The notes beneath the pieces are model-generated. The model had not been told where the DNA came from and made no database searches. It saw only the letters and a list, made by a program, of their open reading frames with translations. The translations under genes and the position numbers were made by a program. This document shows positions 11,650 to 22,217 of a DNA stretch of 64,000 bases, piece by piece; positions within the stretch are counted from its first letter, which is position 1, and each line of letters opens with the position of its first letter. Source of the stretch: Buchnera aphidicola (Brevicoryne brassicae) (GTDB lineage Bacteria; Pseudomonadota; Gammaproteobacteria; Enterobacterales; Enterobacteriaceae); assembly GCF_005082825.1 (NCBI RefSeq), contig NZ_CP034882.1, positions 570,318-634,317 on the forward strand, read 5' to 3'.

Positions 11650-13266
11650 TTATCTTTTTAAAATATTATCAACTTGCTCTCTTGTTTTATCGAAGATAAT
11701 ATCAGAATACTCACTCATTACTATATTTAAATTAGCAATAGTAGGGGCTAAATATATTAAACTATTAGAAGTATCATATGCTAAATATGCACTATTGTTC
11801 TTTTTAAAAGAATATATGCTACAAGGATTTTTAGACCTAATCCATCGAGCAAGAATAATGTTCACTTGTTCACATATTGCATCTATATGATATTCTATTT
11901 TTAAACGTTCAATAACAACATCAAATTGTAATATTCCAATAGCGCCTAAAATTAAATTATTATTATTAATAGGACGAAATACTTGTATAGCTCCTTCTTC
12001 TGATAATTGTGTTAAACCTTTTATTAATTGTTTTTGCTTAAGAGGATTTTTTAAAAAAATTCGACGATATATTTCTGGAGCAAAACTAGGTATACCAATA
12101 AATTTAATATCTTCTCCTTCAGTAAACGTATCTCCAATTTTAATGGTTCCATGATTATGAAATCCTATAACATCACCAGGATAAGCTTTATCTATTGATA
12201 ATCTATCTCCAGCTAAAAAAGAAAAAGCATCAGAAACAATAATATTTTTTTTTATTCGTACATGCCTTAATCTCATTCCTTTTGTATATTGTCCTGAAAC
12301 AATTCTAACAAAAGCTATACGATCACGATGTTTTAAATCCATATTAGCTTGAATTTTAAAAACAAAACCAGTAAATTTTTTTTCTTGAGGATATACTTTA
12401 CGTGTATGACTTTTACGAGATAAAGGAGAAGGTCCCCATGTTATTAAACTAGTTAACAAATGATCAATTCCAAAATTACCGAGGGCACTACCAAAAAAAA
12501 CAGGTGTTAAAACGCCTTTTAAAAAATTTTTTTTATCAAATTCAGGATATACATTAATAATTAAATCTAATTCTTCACGCAAATGATTAGCTAATTCAAT
12601 TCCAATATCGTTATCTAATAAAACATCAGATAAACTATAAAAAACTTGACTATTTAATAAACATTTATTTTCAAATGTTTTTTTTTTATATAAATAAATT
12701 AATTTTTTATGGATATGATATATTCCTTTAAAATTCTTTCCACAACTAATAGGCCAGGTAACAGGAGTGCAGTTTAATTGGATTTTTTTTTCAATTTCAT
12801 CTAAAATATTTATTGGTTCTTGACTATCACGATCTAACTTATTAATAAATGTAATAATAGGGGTATTATGCATTCGCGTAACATCTATTAATTTTTTTGT
12901 CTGTTCTTCAATACCTTTAGCAGCATCAATAACAACTAGACAACAGTCTACAGCTGTAAGAATACGATATGTATCTTCTGAAAAATCTTGATGGCCTGGA
13001 GTATCTAATAAATTTATTAAAACATTTTTATATATGAATTGCATAACAGAAGTAGTAACAGAAATTCCACGTTTTTTTTCAATATCCATCCAATCTGATT
13101 TAGCATATTTTTTATTCCCCCTTCCTTTGACTATTCCAGATGTATGGATGACCTTTCCAAACAATAACATTTTTTCAGTGATAGTAGTTTTTCCAGCATC
13201 AGGATGAGAAATAATAGCAAAAGTTCTTCTTTTGCTTAATTCCTGTTCATGATTTGAATTGAACAT
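11650..13266 (-). CDS. prfC: Peptide chain release factor 3
   Basis: RF3 is the GTPase that recycles RF1/RF2 from the ribosome. The 538-residue protein compares with 529 in E. coli. The G domain has SHPDAGKT (residues 20-27), [14 protein letters not shown] in switch I, DTPGHQDF (E. coli DTPGHEDF) and NKLDRD. The later domains keep [36 protein letters not shown] and [11 protein letters not shown]. It is transcribed just upstream of deoB, with 31 bases between them. Confidence 0.97.
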   Translation of the reverse strand: MFNSNHEQELSKRRTFAIISHPDAGKTTITEKMLLFGKVIHTSGIVKGRGNKKYAKSDWMDIEKKRGISVTTSVMQFIYKNVLINLLDTPGHQDFSEDTYRILTAVDCCLVVIDAAKGIEEQTKKLIDVTRMHNTPIITFINKLDRDSQEPINILDEIEKKIQLNCTPVTWPISCGKNFKGIYHIHKKLIYLYKKKTFENKCLLNSQVFYSLSDVLLDNDIGIELANHLREELDLIINVYPEFDKKNFLKGVLTPVFFGSALGNFGIDHLLTSLITWGPSPLSRKSHTRKVYPQEKKFTGFVFKIQANMDLKHRDRIAFVRIVSGQYTKGMRLRHVRIKKNIIVSDAFSFLAGDRLSIDKAYPGDVIGFHNHGTIKIGDTFTEGEDIKFIGIPSFAPEIYRRIFLKNPLKQKQLIKGLTQLSEEGAIQVFRPINNNNLILGAIGILQFDVVIERLKIEYHIDAICEQVNIILARWIRSKNPCSIYSFKKNNSAYLAYDTSNSLIYLAPTIANLNIVMSEYSDIIFDKTREQVDNILKR

Positions 13267-13624
13267 AATATATACATACTCATTGTAGAAAATAGTATAG
13301 AAAAAATCATCTAATTAAGATTTTTAAAAAATTATTTTTTAAAAAACTTTATGCTTTTAGTTATTTTGATTTGTTTAAAAAAAACAGTAATATTGTAAAT
13401 AGTTGCAATCTAAATGTCATATTCATGTTAATAAAAATAACTTAATTGATCGTTTAATAAAATTTTTTAATTTAAAATACTTTATATAATTCTAAATAAT
13501 TTTATACTATTCTAATCTTGTACTTAATTTAAAAAAATAAATTTAAATTTTTTTATTTAAAATCTACTTTTTATATTCAAGTATTTACAATTTCATTTAA
13601 AAAAACAACAAAAAGAATCGATCA
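13267..13624. other. Divergent intergenic region prfC/ansA
   Basis: 358 bases with no supportable gene. The region should hold the promoters of prfC (minus) and ansA (plus). It is very AT-rich and offers several equally weak -10-like hexamers, so none is called. Confidence 0.6.
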
Positions 13625-14638
13625 ATGAAGAAGAAATTTATATATATTGCATATACAGGTGGAACTATTGGTATGCAAAAATCAAAATATGGATACGTTC
13701 CAATTTCTGGATATCTTCAAAAACAACTTATTAAAATGCCAGAGTTTCATAAAAAAGAAATACCATATTTTACTATAAAAGAATATCAGCCATTGATTGA
13801 TTCTTCTAATATGACACCAAGAAAATGGCAAATTATTGCCAATGACATTGGAAGAAATTATTATAAATATGACGGATTTGTTATTTTGCATGGAACAGAT
13901 ACAATGGCATATACAGCTTCCGCTTTATCGTTTATATTAGAAAATTTAGAAAAGCCAGTAATCATAACAGGCTCTCAAATTCCTCTATCAGAAGTGCGTT
14001 CTGATGGTCGTCAAAACTTATTAAACTCTCTATTAATAGCTGCAAACTATCCTATTAACGAAGTTACTCTATTTTTTAATCATAGATTGTATAGAGGAAA
14101 TAGAACAACAAAATCACATGCAGATGGTTTTGATGCTTTTTCTTCTCCTAATTTAGAACCATTATTAGAAGTAGGAATAAAAATTCGTTATTTTCATAAA
14201 GAAAAAATAAAAAAAAAACCAAAAAAGTTAAGAATTTATCAAATAACACCTCAACCTATTAGTATCATTACTATTTATCCGGGAATGTCCGCAAAGGTTG
14301 TAAGAAATTTTTTACTTTATCCAATCAAAGCGATGATCTTGTGTACTTATGGTGTAGGAAATGCGCCTCAAAATAGAGATTTTTTAAAAGAATTACATTT
14401 AGCGCGTAAAAAACACATTATTATTATTAATTTAACGCAATGTATATCAGGAAGAGTTAATATGAACGGATATGCAACAGGCAATTCTCTTATAAAAGTT
14501 GGAGTAATTAGTGGTTATGACCTTACTGTAGAAGCAGCTTTAACCAAATTGCATTTTTTATTAAGTCAAAACATTTCAAGGAAAAAAATTTGTCTTGAAA
14601 TGCAAAACAATTTACGTGGTGAATTAACACCTTTTTGA
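13625..14638 (+). CDS. ansA: L-asparaginase I (cytoplasmic)
   Basis: AnsA hydrolyses asparagine to aspartate and ammonia in the cytoplasm. The 337 residues compare with 338 in E. coli. Both catalytic threonine motifs are present: TGGTIGM (from residue 11) and VILHGTDTMAYTASAL (about residue 82 onward), together with ITGSQIPLSEVRSDGRQNL and FFNHRLYRGNRTTKSHADGFDAF. There is no signal peptide, consistent with the type I enzyme. Aphid phloem diet is rich in asparagine, so conversion to aspartate fits symbiotic nitrogen handling (inference). Confidence 0.96.
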   Translation: MKKKFIYIAYTGGTIGMQKSKYGYVPISGYLQKQLIKMPEFHKKEIPYFTIKEYQPLIDSSNMTPRKWQIIANDIGRNYYKYDGFVILHGTDTMAYTASALSFILENLEKPVIITGSQIPLSEVRSDGRQNLLNSLLIAANYPINEVTLFFNHRLYRGNRTTKSHADGFDAFSSPNLEPLLEVGIKIRYFHKEKIKKKPKKLRIYQITPQPISIITIYPGMSAKVVRNFLLYPIKAMILCTYGVGNAPQNRDFLKELHLARKKHIIIINLTQCISGRVNMNGYATGNSLIKVGVISGYDLTVEAALTKLHFLLSQNISRKKICLEMQNNLRGELTPF

Positions 14639-14639
14639 T

Positions 14640-14671
14640 ATTTTATTAATTCTTAATCACGTTAATAAAAT
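14640..14671. terminator. AT-rich hairpin between convergent ansA and nfuA
   Basis: ATTTTATTAA at 14640-14649 pairs perfectly with TTAATAAAAT at 14662-14671 (10 base pairs, 12-base loop). It starts two bases after the ansA stop and its other arm covers the nfuA stop, so it could end transcription in both directions. The all-A/T stem makes it weak. Confidence 0.4.
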
Positions 14672-15243
14672 GAATGCTGTCCATGTAAATGCTCTGTACC
14701 ATCATATACTTTTTTAATTTCAGGAAAAGAAGCTAATAATTTTTTTTCCACCGTTTCTTTTAAAGTCATTCCTATCATCGAGCATCCATTACAACCACCA
14801 CTAAATTGTATAATAGCAGTTCCATTTTTTTGATTGATTTTAATTAAATTAACTTTTCCTCCATGCATTGATAACTGAGGATTAATTTCCATATTTAAAA
14901 AATATTTAACTCTATCTTCTAATAAATAACTATTTTTATTTAAAATATTACATTTAGCATATGGAGCTTTAAAAGTTAATTGAGAACCAAGTTTATCATA
15001 AACGAGATCTATTTCAGAATTTTTTAAATAAGCAATAATATTCTTATCAATATAAATAAAAAATTGATTATATTTTAATTGAATATCTGATTCTTCTACT
15101 TCACTTTTTAAACAATATGCTACTCCACATTCTGCACTGGGTGTGCCAGGATTGATAATAAAAACACGTATTTGAGTTCCTGGAGGCTCTTTTGATAAGA
15201 GTGATCTAAAATAATTTTGAGCGTTTTCAGAAACAGTAATCAT
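14662..15243 (-). CDS. nfuA: Fe-S biogenesis protein NfuA
   Basis: NfuA is a carrier that delivers 4Fe-4S clusters to target proteins. The 193 residues match E. coli NfuA (191). It has the degenerate A-type N-terminal domain (ISENAQ-like [12 protein letters not shown], then [18 protein letters not shown]) and a C-terminal Nfu domain with [12 protein letters not shown] and the cluster-binding CxxC in [16 protein letters not shown], ending [13 protein letters not shown]. It is divergent from bioH, as in E. coli, where gntX lies between them. Confidence 0.96.
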   Translation of the reverse strand: MITVSENAQNYFRSLLSKEPPGTQIRVFIINPGTPSAECGVAYCLKSEVEESDIQLKYNQFFIYIDKNIIAYLKNSEIDLVYDKLGSQLTFKAPYAKCNILNKNSYLLEDRVKYFLNMEINPQLSMHGGKVNLIKINQKNGTAIIQFSGGCNGCSMIGMTLKETVEKKLLASFPEIKKVYDGTEHLHGQHSFY

Positions 15244-15391
15244 AAGTATAATTGTAATAAATATATGTTAATTTAAATAATTTTACTAACTTATTAAAAA
15301 AAAAACAAGAAACTTTAGAAAAAAATAAATTTTATTTTTTGTTTTTAATATAATTATAAAAATTATTATAGAAAATAAAAAAAGAGAAAAA

Positions 15392-16162
15392 ATGAAAAGT
15401 TTTTACTGGAATACCATAGGAGAGGGGAAAATAAATGTTATTCTTCTTAGTGGATGGGGATTACATTCAAAAATATGGTTTTTTATTATTAAAAAATTTC
15501 AATTGTTTTTTAAATTTTATTTAATTGACTTACCTGGATTCGGTAAGAATAGGATGTTACATCCTATGAAGATAGATTGCATAATTAAAATTTTATATTA
15601 CTATATGCCAAAAAATTCTATTTGGATGGGATGGTCTATGGGCGGATTAATTGCTAGCAAATTTGCATTATCTTATCCAAAAGAAACCTTAGCTGTAATC
15701 AGCGTTGCTTCTTCTCCATGCTTTATAGAAAAAAAAGATTGGCCAGGAATAAAAAAAGATATAGCTGAACGTTTTTATCTAGATTTAAAAAAAGATTACT
15801 ATAAGACAATAAATGACTTTTTAAACTTACAAACAATAAATTTAAATCCATACGTACAAGATTTAATAATTTTAAAAAAAATATTATTTTCTGAAATGAA
15901 ACCAAGTATAAGTTTCTTAAAAAATGGCTTAGAAATCATTTCTTCTATAGATTTACGTTCAGATATAGTTTTTCTTAAAGTTCCTTTACTACGTATATAC
16001 GGTGGATTAGATAATTTAGTACCGAAAAACATAGCAAAAATACTTGATAAAAAATGGCCAAAAACTAATTCTATAATTATTAAAAAAGCCGCTCATATTC
16101 CATTTGTTTCACACAAAAAAGAATTTTGTTTCATATTATGGAATTTTCTAAATTCATTTTAA
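15392..16162 (+). CDS. bioH: Pimeloyl-ACP methyl ester carboxylesterase
   Basis: BioH removes the methyl group from pimeloyl-ACP methyl ester, completing pimelate synthesis for biotin. The 256-residue alpha/beta hydrolase keeps the full catalytic triad at the E. coli positions: Ser82 in GWSMGG, Asp207 in IYGGLDNLVP and His235 in KKAAHIPFVSH. LSGWGLHSKIWF and DLPGFGKN near the N-terminus complete the fold. No bioA/B/C/D/F gene is in this window, so whether biotin is made cannot be judged from here. The start has AAAGAGAAAA upstream, a weak Shine-Dalgarno. Confidence 0.94.
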   Translation: MKSFYWNTIGEGKINVILLSGWGLHSKIWFFIIKKFQLFFKFYLIDLPGFGKNRMLHPMKIDCIIKILYYYMPKNSIWMGWSMGGLIASKFALSYPKETLAVISVASSPCFIEKKDWPGIKKDIAERFYLDLKKDYYKTINDFLNLQTINLNPYVQDLIILKKILFSEMKPSISFLKNGLEIISSIDLRSDIVFLKVPLLRIYGGLDNLVPKNIAKILDKKWPKTNSIIIKKAAHIPFVSHKKEFCFILWNFLNSF

Positions 16163-16171
16163 AAAAAATAT

Positions 16172-16192
16172 AGCCCCAAAAAAAATGGGGCT
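16172..16192. terminator. Rho-independent terminator, bioH/ssb
   Basis: AGCCCC (16172-16177) and GGGGCT (16187-16192) form a GC-rich stem unusual for this sequence, with a 9-base A/T loop. A-rich sequence precedes it and TTTAAT follows, so it can serve both convergent genes bioH and ssb. Confidence 0.85.
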
Positions 16193-16224
16193 TTAATAGT
16201 CTTTAATTTGTATAAGATATTGTT

Positions 16225-16740
16225 TTAAAAGGGGATTTCATCATCAAAATCTATTTCGGAAGAAGAATTAATTGAGTCTTTATTTGATTTATATTTTTCA
16301 GATATATTTTCAAAATCTACTTTTTCTGTTTTCTTTATTTTGGGTGAAACAATATTTTTATCATTTGTTGAAATTGCTTGTAAATTAGAATTGCGACTTC
16401 CTAACATTTGCATTGTACCACCAATATTTACAACTATTTCTGTAGTATAACGCTCAAGACCATTTTGGTCTTGCCACTTTCTAGTTTGCAAAGATCCTTC
16501 AATATATACTTGAGAACCTTTTCTAAGATATTCACCAGCAATTTCAGCTAATTTACCAAATAATACTATTCGATGCCATTCTGTTTTTTCTTTATTTTCT
16601 CCAGTGTTTTTATCTTTCCAATTTTCTGAAGTTGCTAATGTCATATTTACAACTGCATTACCATTAGGCATATAGCGAACTTCTGGATCTTGTCCTAAAT
16701 GTCCAATAAGAATTACTTTGTTAACACCTCTACTCGCCAT
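16225..16740 (-). CDS. ssb: Single-stranded DNA-binding protein
   Basis: SSB coats single-stranded DNA during replication and repair. The ATG at 16738-16740 has GGAG 6 bases upstream and gives [27 protein letters not shown], the family start; the frame's earlier ATG encodes only MEFF. The 171-residue protein has a complete OB fold (about residues 5-112, with [13 protein letters not shown] and [19 protein letters not shown]), a shortened low-complexity linker and the acidic tip DFDDEIPF that binds partner proteins. Confidence 0.97.
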   Translation of the reverse strand: MASRGVNKVILIGHLGQDPEVRYMPNGNAVVNMTLATSENWKDKNTGENKEKTEWHRIVLFGKLAEIAGEYLRKGSQVYIEGSLQTRKWQDQNGLERYTTEIVVNIGGTMQMLGSRNSNLQAISTNDKNIVSPKIKKTEKVDFENISEKYKSNKDSINSSSEIDFDDEIPF

Positions 16741-17295
16741 AAAAAACTCCATTTTTAAAATTAATAAAAATAATATTTTTTGTATATAAATTATAATTAT
16801 ACATGCTAAATATTTTATTTAGTATGATCAAATTTATAAAAGTGCTATATTATTTTTTAAAATTTTAAAAGAATTATAATTTCATTATTTATTTTTTTAA
16901 TATAAATTTATCAATAGCATCAACATATAAAAAATATTATAAATATTAGATAAAATTATAACTAATTTAAAGATTAAAAACCCTTCTAAAATAATTTATT
17001 GAAATAAATTTATTTATTACTATTCTTACAAAACAAAAAACATAATAAAATAAAAAACTAAATATTTTTTAAAAAATTATAAAATATTAAAAAAATTTAA
17101 TAATTAAAAATATTATTTTTTAAAAAAAATAATATGAGTAAAATATTTTGTGAAAGATTAAATATTATTAATACACATTTGACAATGTTTTAAATTGATA
17201 TTTAAAAAAAAATCAAAAAGGACACAAATAGATCAGTTCATAAATGATGTATTATTGCAATATTACGATATAATTTCATATTGATTCACTAAATA
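16741..17295. other. Divergent intergenic region ssb/dnaB
   Basis: About 550 bases, almost entirely A/T, without a supportable gene. A candidate promoter for dnaB lies in its right third (17179-17206). In E. coli ssb is divergent from uvrA, which is absent here, so this may be partly eroded gene sequence. No SOS-box-like CTGT-N8-ACAG was seen. Confidence 0.6.
17179..17206 (+). promoter_or_regulatory. Candidate sigma-70 promoter for dnaB
   Basis: A perfect -35 hexamer TTGACA (17179-17184) is followed after 16 bases by TTTAAA (17201-17206), a weak -10. It lies about 110 bases before the dnaB start. TATAAT at 17269-17274 is a better -10 but lacks a matching -35. Confidence 0.35.
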
Positions 17296-17313
17296 ATGGT
17301 ATATGCAATAAAT

Positions 17314-18693
17314 ATGGCTAAAAATAAATTATATTTACATCAAATTAATAGATTAAAAATTCCACCGCATTCTTTAGAAGCAGAACAATCTGTATTAGGT
17401 GGTTTAATGTTAGATAATGAACAATGGGATACAGTTTCAGAACATGTAGTTGCTGATGATTTTTTTAGTAAACCCCATCGTTTAATATTTCAAGAAATGC
17501 AACAACTTCTTGATTTAGGATATCCAATTGATTTGATTACTCTATCTGAATCTTTAGAACAAAAAGGTAAGCTAGAAAGTGTAGGTAGATTTTCTTATTT
17601 GGCTGAACTATCAAAAAACACTCCCAGTACAGCTAATATTACTGCATATGCAGATATAGTTCGAGAACGTGCAATAGTAAGAGAAATGATATTAGTAGCT
17701 AATAAAATAGCTAATGCTGGATATGATACACAAGGTAGAAAAAGCGAAGAATTATTAGATTACGCAGAGTCAAGTGTTTTTAAAATTGCAGAAAAACGTT
17801 TTAAAAAAGATTCAGGTCCAAAAAATGTAGAACAAATTCTTGATGAAACTGTTGCTAGTATTGAAAAATTATTTTTATCACCTCATGATGGAGTAACAGG
17901 AATTAATACAGGGTATCAAGATTTAAATAAAAAAACATCTGGATTACAACGTTCTGAACTAATTATTATTGCAGCAAGGCCTTCAATGGGAAAAACAACG
18001 TTTGCAATGAACTTGTGTGAAAATGCTGCTATGCTTTACGATAAACCTGTGCTTATTTTTAGTTTAGAAATGCCTGGAGAACAGATTATGATGCGTATGT
18101 TAGCATCTTTGTCTAGAGTAAATCAAGCACGAATTCGTACTGGACAATTAAATGATGAAGACTGGGCACGCATGTCTGGTACAATTAATGTACTGCTTAA
18201 AAAAAAGAACATTTACATTGATGATTCTTCAGCATTAACTCCAAGTGAAGTCCGTTCAAGAGCACGTAGAATTTATCGAGAAAATAATGGATTAACTTTA
18301 ATTATGGTAGATTATTTACAACTTATGAGAGTACCCTCTTTATCAGAAAATCGTACCCTGGAGATCGCAGAAATATCTAGAACTTTAAAAGCATTAGCAA
18401 AGGAGCTTCAAGTTCCAGTAATAGCATTATCACAACTTAATCGATCTTTAGAGCAAAGATCAGATAAAAGACCAGTAAATTCAGATTTACGTGAATCAGG
18501 TTCTTTAGAACAAGATGCAGATTTAATAATGTTTATATATCGTGATGAAATTTACAATGAAAATAGTGATTTTAAAGGAATAGCAGAAATAATAATAGGG
18601 AAACAAAGAAATGGTCCAATAGGAACAGTATGTTTGACGTTTAATGGACATTGGTCTAGGTTTGACAATTATTCAGGTGCTAAATATGATTAA
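17314..18693 (+). CDS. dnaB: Replicative DNA helicase DnaB
   Basis: DnaB is the hexameric helicase that unwinds the replication fork. The start at 17314 (MAKNKLYLHQ) corresponds to E. coli MAGNK; the frame opens at ATG 17296 and could add six residues. There is no clear Shine-Dalgarno for either. The N-terminal primase-binding domain begins IPPHSLEAEQSVLGGLMLDN; the RecA-like domain has Walker A in ARPSMGKTTFAMNL, then FSLEMPGEQIMMRM, Walker B in MVDYLQLMR, LSQLNRSLEQR and SDLRESGSLEQDADLI. About 459 residues against 471 in E. coli. Confidence 0.97.
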   Translation: MAKNKLYLHQINRLKIPPHSLEAEQSVLGGLMLDNEQWDTVSEHVVADDFFSKPHRLIFQEMQQLLDLGYPIDLITLSESLEQKGKLESVGRFSYLAELSKNTPSTANITAYADIVRERAIVREMILVANKIANAGYDTQGRKSEELLDYAESSVFKIAEKRFKKDSGPKNVEQILDETVASIEKLFLSPHDGVTGINTGYQDLNKKTSGLQRSELIIIAARPSMGKTTFAMNLCENAAMLYDKPVLIFSLEMPGEQIMMRMLASLSRVNQARIRTGQLNDEDWARMSGTINVLLKKKNIYIDDSSALTPSEVRSRARRIYRENNGLTLIMVDYLQLMRVPSLSENRTLEIAEISRTLKALAKELQVPVIALSQLNRSLEQRSDKRPVNSDLRESGSLEQDADLIMFIYRDEIYNENSDFKGIAEIIIGKQRNGPIGTVCLTFNGHWSRFDNYSGAKYD

Positions 18694-18940
18694 TTTTTAA
18701 AAAACATTTTAATAATTTTTTAAATTATTAAAAAACAACAATTATCAAAAAATATTTTTTTAATTATTTAGCAATAAAAAATTTTACAAAAATAAGTTTT
18801 TAAATATATTTAAAATATATTAATAAAATAATTAAAATAATATTATTTTAGTTTTGAATATATAAGTATATAAAATATTTAAATTAAACAAAAAACACCA
18901 TCTATTTAAAAATGTTTTTTCAAATCATAAGATTAAATAA

Positions 18941-19930
18941 ATGTATAAAAAAATCAAACTTAAAGTTGGAATACTAATGGATTCTATTGAATCTATTAAT
19001 ATTAAAAAAGATTCGAGTTTTGCTATTCTTCTAGAATCTCAAAAAAGAAATCATCTAATTCATTATATGGAAATGAATGATCTTTACTTACAGAATGGTC
19101 ATCCATATGCAAGGGTTCGTTTAATTAAATTAGAAAAGAACATAAAAAAATGGCATAAAGTCATTGATGAAAAAAATATTTCATTAAATACATTAGATGT
19201 TATTTTAATGAGAAAAGATCCTCCATTCGATACAGAATTTATTTATTCAACATATATATTAGAACGTGCAGAAAACGCAGGGGTGTTAATTATTAATAAA
19301 CCTCAAAGTTTAAGAGATTGTAATGAAAAAATTTTTATATCCTGGTTTTCTGAATTAACTCCCGATACTTTAGTAACAAGAAATTCTTCTAAAATACGTC
19401 AATTTTGGAAAAAACATCAAGATGTTATAATTAAACCATTAGATGGAATGGGAGGTGCTAATATATTTCGTATTAAAAAAAATGATCCTAATTTCGCAGT
19501 CATTGTTGAAACTTTGACACATTATGAAAAAAATTTTTGTATGGTTCAAGCCTATTTACCAAAAATTAATCTTGGTGATAAAAGAGTTTTAATTGTTAAT
19601 GGAAATCCGATACCATGGTGCTTAGCTAGGATTCCACAAATTGGTGAAACAAGAGCTAATTTAGCTGTTGGAGGAAAAGGGAAAATACAATTACTCAGTC
19701 AAACTGATTGGGAAATAGCTAATCATTTAGCTCCAATTTTAAAAAGAAAAGGTTTAATTTTTGTTGGATTAGATATAATAGGTGATAAATTAACTGAAAT
19801 TAATGTTACAAGTCCAACAGGAATTTGTGAAATTGAATCAGAAAAAAATATTTCTATTACTAGTATTTTACTAGATTATATCGAAAAAGAAATACAACAG
19901 AGATCGAAAAATGATAGTAATTGCATTTGA
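18941..19930 (+). CDS. gshB: Glutathione synthetase
   Basis: GshB ligates glycine to gamma-glutamylcysteine, the last step of glutathione synthesis. The 329 residues compare with 316 in E. coli, the excess being at the N-terminus (MYKKIKLKVGILMD, where E. coli begins MIKLGIVMD) and C-terminus. ATP-grasp blocks are intact: INIKKDSSFA, LMRKDPPFDTEFIY, ERAENAGVLIINKPQSLRDCNEK, KPLDGMGGANIFR, GDKRVLIVNG and LDIIGDKLTEINVTSPTG. It overlaps ruvX by 20 bases; E. coli yqgE, which lies between these two genes, is gone. Confidence 0.96.
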   Translation: MYKKIKLKVGILMDSIESINIKKDSSFAILLESQKRNHLIHYMEMNDLYLQNGHPYARVRLIKLEKNIKKWHKVIDEKNISLNTLDVILMRKDPPFDTEFIYSTYILERAENAGVLIINKPQSLRDCNEKIFISWFSELTPDTLVTRNSSKIRQFWKKHQDVIIKPLDGMGGANIFRIKKNDPNFAVIVETLTHYEKNFCMVQAYLPKINLGDKRVLIVNGNPIPWCLARIPQIGETRANLAVGGKGKIQLLSQTDWEIANHLAPILKRKGLIFVGLDIIGDKLTEINVTSPTGICEIESEKNISITSILLDYIEKEIQQRSKNDSNCI

Positions 19931-20330
19931 TTTTGGTATAAAAAACATAGGAATAGCAGTGGGAGAAAATATTACCAAGAAAGGCAGACCTTTAAGGGTT
20001 TTAAATGCACATAACGGAATACCAAATTGGAATACTGTAAAAAATTTATTAAAATATTGGAAACCTAAATTTTTGATTGTTGGTCTTCCACTCAATATAA
20101 ATGGTACTAAACAAAATATAACAAAAAAAACAGAAAAATTTGCTTGCTTATTAAAAAATAAATTTAATATTTTAGTAAAAATGCATGATGAACGTTTAAC
20201 TACTATAGAAGCCAGATCGGTAATATTTCAAAAAGGAGGTTTTAAACAACTAAAAAAAATCAATATTCATTCTCTTTCAGCTGTAATTATATTGGAAAGT
20301 TGGTTAGATCAAAATACACTTGAAATTTAA
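19911..20330 (+). CDS. yqgF: YqgF/RuvX-family nuclease (pre-16S rRNA processing)
   Basis: This 139-residue RNase H-fold protein matches E. coli YqgF (138), implicated in maturation of the 5' end of 16S rRNA and formerly proposed as a Holliday junction resolvase. Conserved blocks: AFDFGIKNIGIAVGE with the first catalytic aspartate, IVGLPLNINGTKQ, HDERLTTIEARS, and SLSAVIILESWL with the last acidic residue region. The start lies inside gshB, so translation is probably coupled. Confidence 0.94.
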   Translation: MIVIAFDFGIKNIGIAVGENITKKGRPLRVLNAHNGIPNWNTVKNLLKYWKPKFLIVGLPLNINGTKQNITKKTEKFACLLKNKFNILVKMHDERLTTIEARSVIFQKGGFKQLKKINIHSLSAVIILESWLDQNTLEI

Positions 20331-20359
20331 TCATTTTAAAAACAAGAAAAAATAAAAAT

Positions 20360-21039
20360 ATGAAAAATATAAGTTATAATTATAAAAATTTAAAAAAAAA
20401 ATACAGAATTTTGTTAAAAACAATAATATCTCTACAAAAAAAATAAGAATTATTACAGTTACTAAAAATCAAAATATTGATATCATTGAACAATCAATAT
20501 TATTAGGAATTAAAGAGTTCGGAGAAAATTATGCAAAAGAAGGTGTTTGCAAAATACAAAAATTACAAAAATACAAAAATATTATTTGGCATTTTATTGG
20601 TAAAATACAATCTAATAAAACTAAAATAGTTGCTCAAAATTTTGATTGGTGTCAAACAATTAATACAGAAAAAATTGCACTCTTATTAAATCAATATAGA
20701 CCAAAAAATCTACTTCCCATTAACGTTTTAATTCAGATTAACGTTTCTAAAGAACCAAATAAAAATGGTATTAATATAAACGAATATCAAAAATTAGCAA
20801 AAGTAATTTCTTTAATGCCTAATCTTAATTTACGAGGAATTATGGCTATGCCTGAAATAAAAAAAAATATTATTGATAATAACATTCAATATAAAAAAAT
20901 AAAAATTATATTTAATCAATTAAAAAGAAAATATGCATCAGTAGACACTTTGTCATTAGGAACAAGTTTTGATATAAAAAAATCTTTACTTGCTGAAAGC
21001 AATATGATAAGAATTGGTCGTAATATTTTTAATAAATAA
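20360..21039 (+). CDS. yggS: PLP homeostasis protein YggS, frame broken by 1 base in an A10 tract
   Basis: YggS (PLPBP) binds pyridoxal phosphate and buffers PLP and amino acid pools. Starting at ATG 20360 the frame reads MKNISYNYKNLKKK, then meets a stop near 20443; from 20401 a second frame continues without interruption to 21039. The join falls at an A10 run (20392-20401): with A11 the protein is continuous and 226 residues long (E. coli 234). The downstream frame keeps the PLP lysine in IITVTKNQN, EFGENYAKEGV, IIWHFIGKIQSNKTK, NVLIQINVS, LRGIMAMP and SLGTSFDI. No usable start codon lies in the second frame before position 20815, so full-length product needs a +1 slip or a corrected read. 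Confidence 0.85.
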
Positions 21040-21076
21040 AATATTTTTATCAAAATTCATTAAAAAAAGTATTCCT

Positions 21077-22207
21077 ATGTTTAAATTATCTCCTATTAGT
21101 TTATATATTCATATTCCTTGGTGTTTAAAAAAATGTGGGTACTGTGATTTTCATTCATATGTCAGTCCAGAAATTATTCCTGAGAAAAAGTATATTGAAA
21201 ATTTATTAAAAGACTTTGAAAAAGATTTACATCTTATAAAAAATAGAAAAATAAATACTATTTTTATCGGTGGAGGAACACCTAGTTTATTAAAAAATAA
21301 ATCAATAAAAAGATTAATTTATGGTATTAAAGAAAGATATTTTGTTTCTCAAAATGCAGAAATTACTATAGAAGCAAATCCTAAAACAATAGAATGCAAA
21401 CGTTTTGTTCATTATAAAAATTCTGGAATTAATCGTTTTTCTTTAGGTGTTCAAACATTTGATTCAGATTTACTAAAAAAAATAGAACGCACATACGATT
21501 TAGATGAATGTATAAATGCAATTAAAGAATTGAAAAAGGTAAGTCAAAATATTAATTTAGATTTAATGTATGGTTTACCTGATCAAACTTTAGAAAATTC
21601 TTTACTAGACTTGAAATATGCTATTGGATATAATCCGTCTCATATCTCATGGTATCAGTTAACTATAGAACCTAATACTATATTTTATTCAAAAAAACTA
21701 AACATCCCTAATGATGAAATAATTTTCGAAATGTTCTCTAAAGGAGATAAGTTACTAAGAAAATCAGGATATAAAAAATATGAAATCTCTTCGTATGCAA
21801 AACATGATTACCAGTGCCAGCACAATCTTAATTATTGGAATTTTGGCGATTACATAGGAATAGGTTGCGGAGCTCATGGTAAAATTACTCAAAAAAATGG
21901 TAAAATCATTAGAACGTTTAAAAACAAAAATATAAAAAATTTTTTAAATGGAAATTATTTGAATTCTGTAAATACTGTTTCTGAAGAAGACATAGTTTTT
22001 GAATATTTTATGAATACTTTTAGGTTATATAAACCTATTTTAAAAAAAGATTTTAGAAAAAAAACTCATATAAATGAAATTAATATAAAAAAAAGAATTC
22101 AAAAAGCAATAAATAATGGATTTTTAATTAATACAACAGATTATTGGAATACAACAAAAAAAGGTAAATTTTTTTTGAATTCACTACTAAAAATCTTTTT
22201 AAAATAA
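21077..22207 (+). CDS. hemW: Heme chaperone HemW (radical SAM)
   Basis: HemW is a heme-binding radical-SAM protein related to coproporphyrinogen III dehydrogenase. The ATG at 21077 gives MFKLSPISLYIHIPWCLKKCGYCDF, aligned with the E. coli start; the reading frame is open further upstream into yggS but without homology. The cluster motif is CLKKCGYC (Cx3Cx2C). The HNLNYW signature typical of HemW, not of HemN, is present as CQHNLNYWNFGDYIGIGCGAHG. 376 residues against 378 in E. coli. It closely follows yggS. Confidence 0.96.
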   Translation: MFKLSPISLYIHIPWCLKKCGYCDFHSYVSPEIIPEKKYIENLLKDFEKDLHLIKNRKINTIFIGGGTPSLLKNKSIKRLIYGIKERYFVSQNAEITIEANPKTIECKRFVHYKNSGINRFSLGVQTFDSDLLKKIERTYDLDECINAIKELKKVSQNINLDLMYGLPDQTLENSLLDLKYAIGYNPSHISWYQLTIEPNTIFYSKKLNIPNDEIIFEMFSKGDKLLRKSGYKKYEISSYAKHDYQCQHNLNYWNFGDYIGIGCGAHGKITQKNGKIIRTFKNKNIKNFLNGNYLNSVNTVSEEDIVFEYFMNTFRLYKPILKKDFRKKTHINEINIKKRIQKAINNGFLINTTDYWNTTKKGKFFLNSLLKIFLK

Positions 22208-22217
22208 ATTAAATATA

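Noticed and set aside
20815..21039. A separate 74-residue gene
   Set aside because: It is the C-terminal third of yggS in the frame after the A10 break, continuous with upstream homologous sequence.
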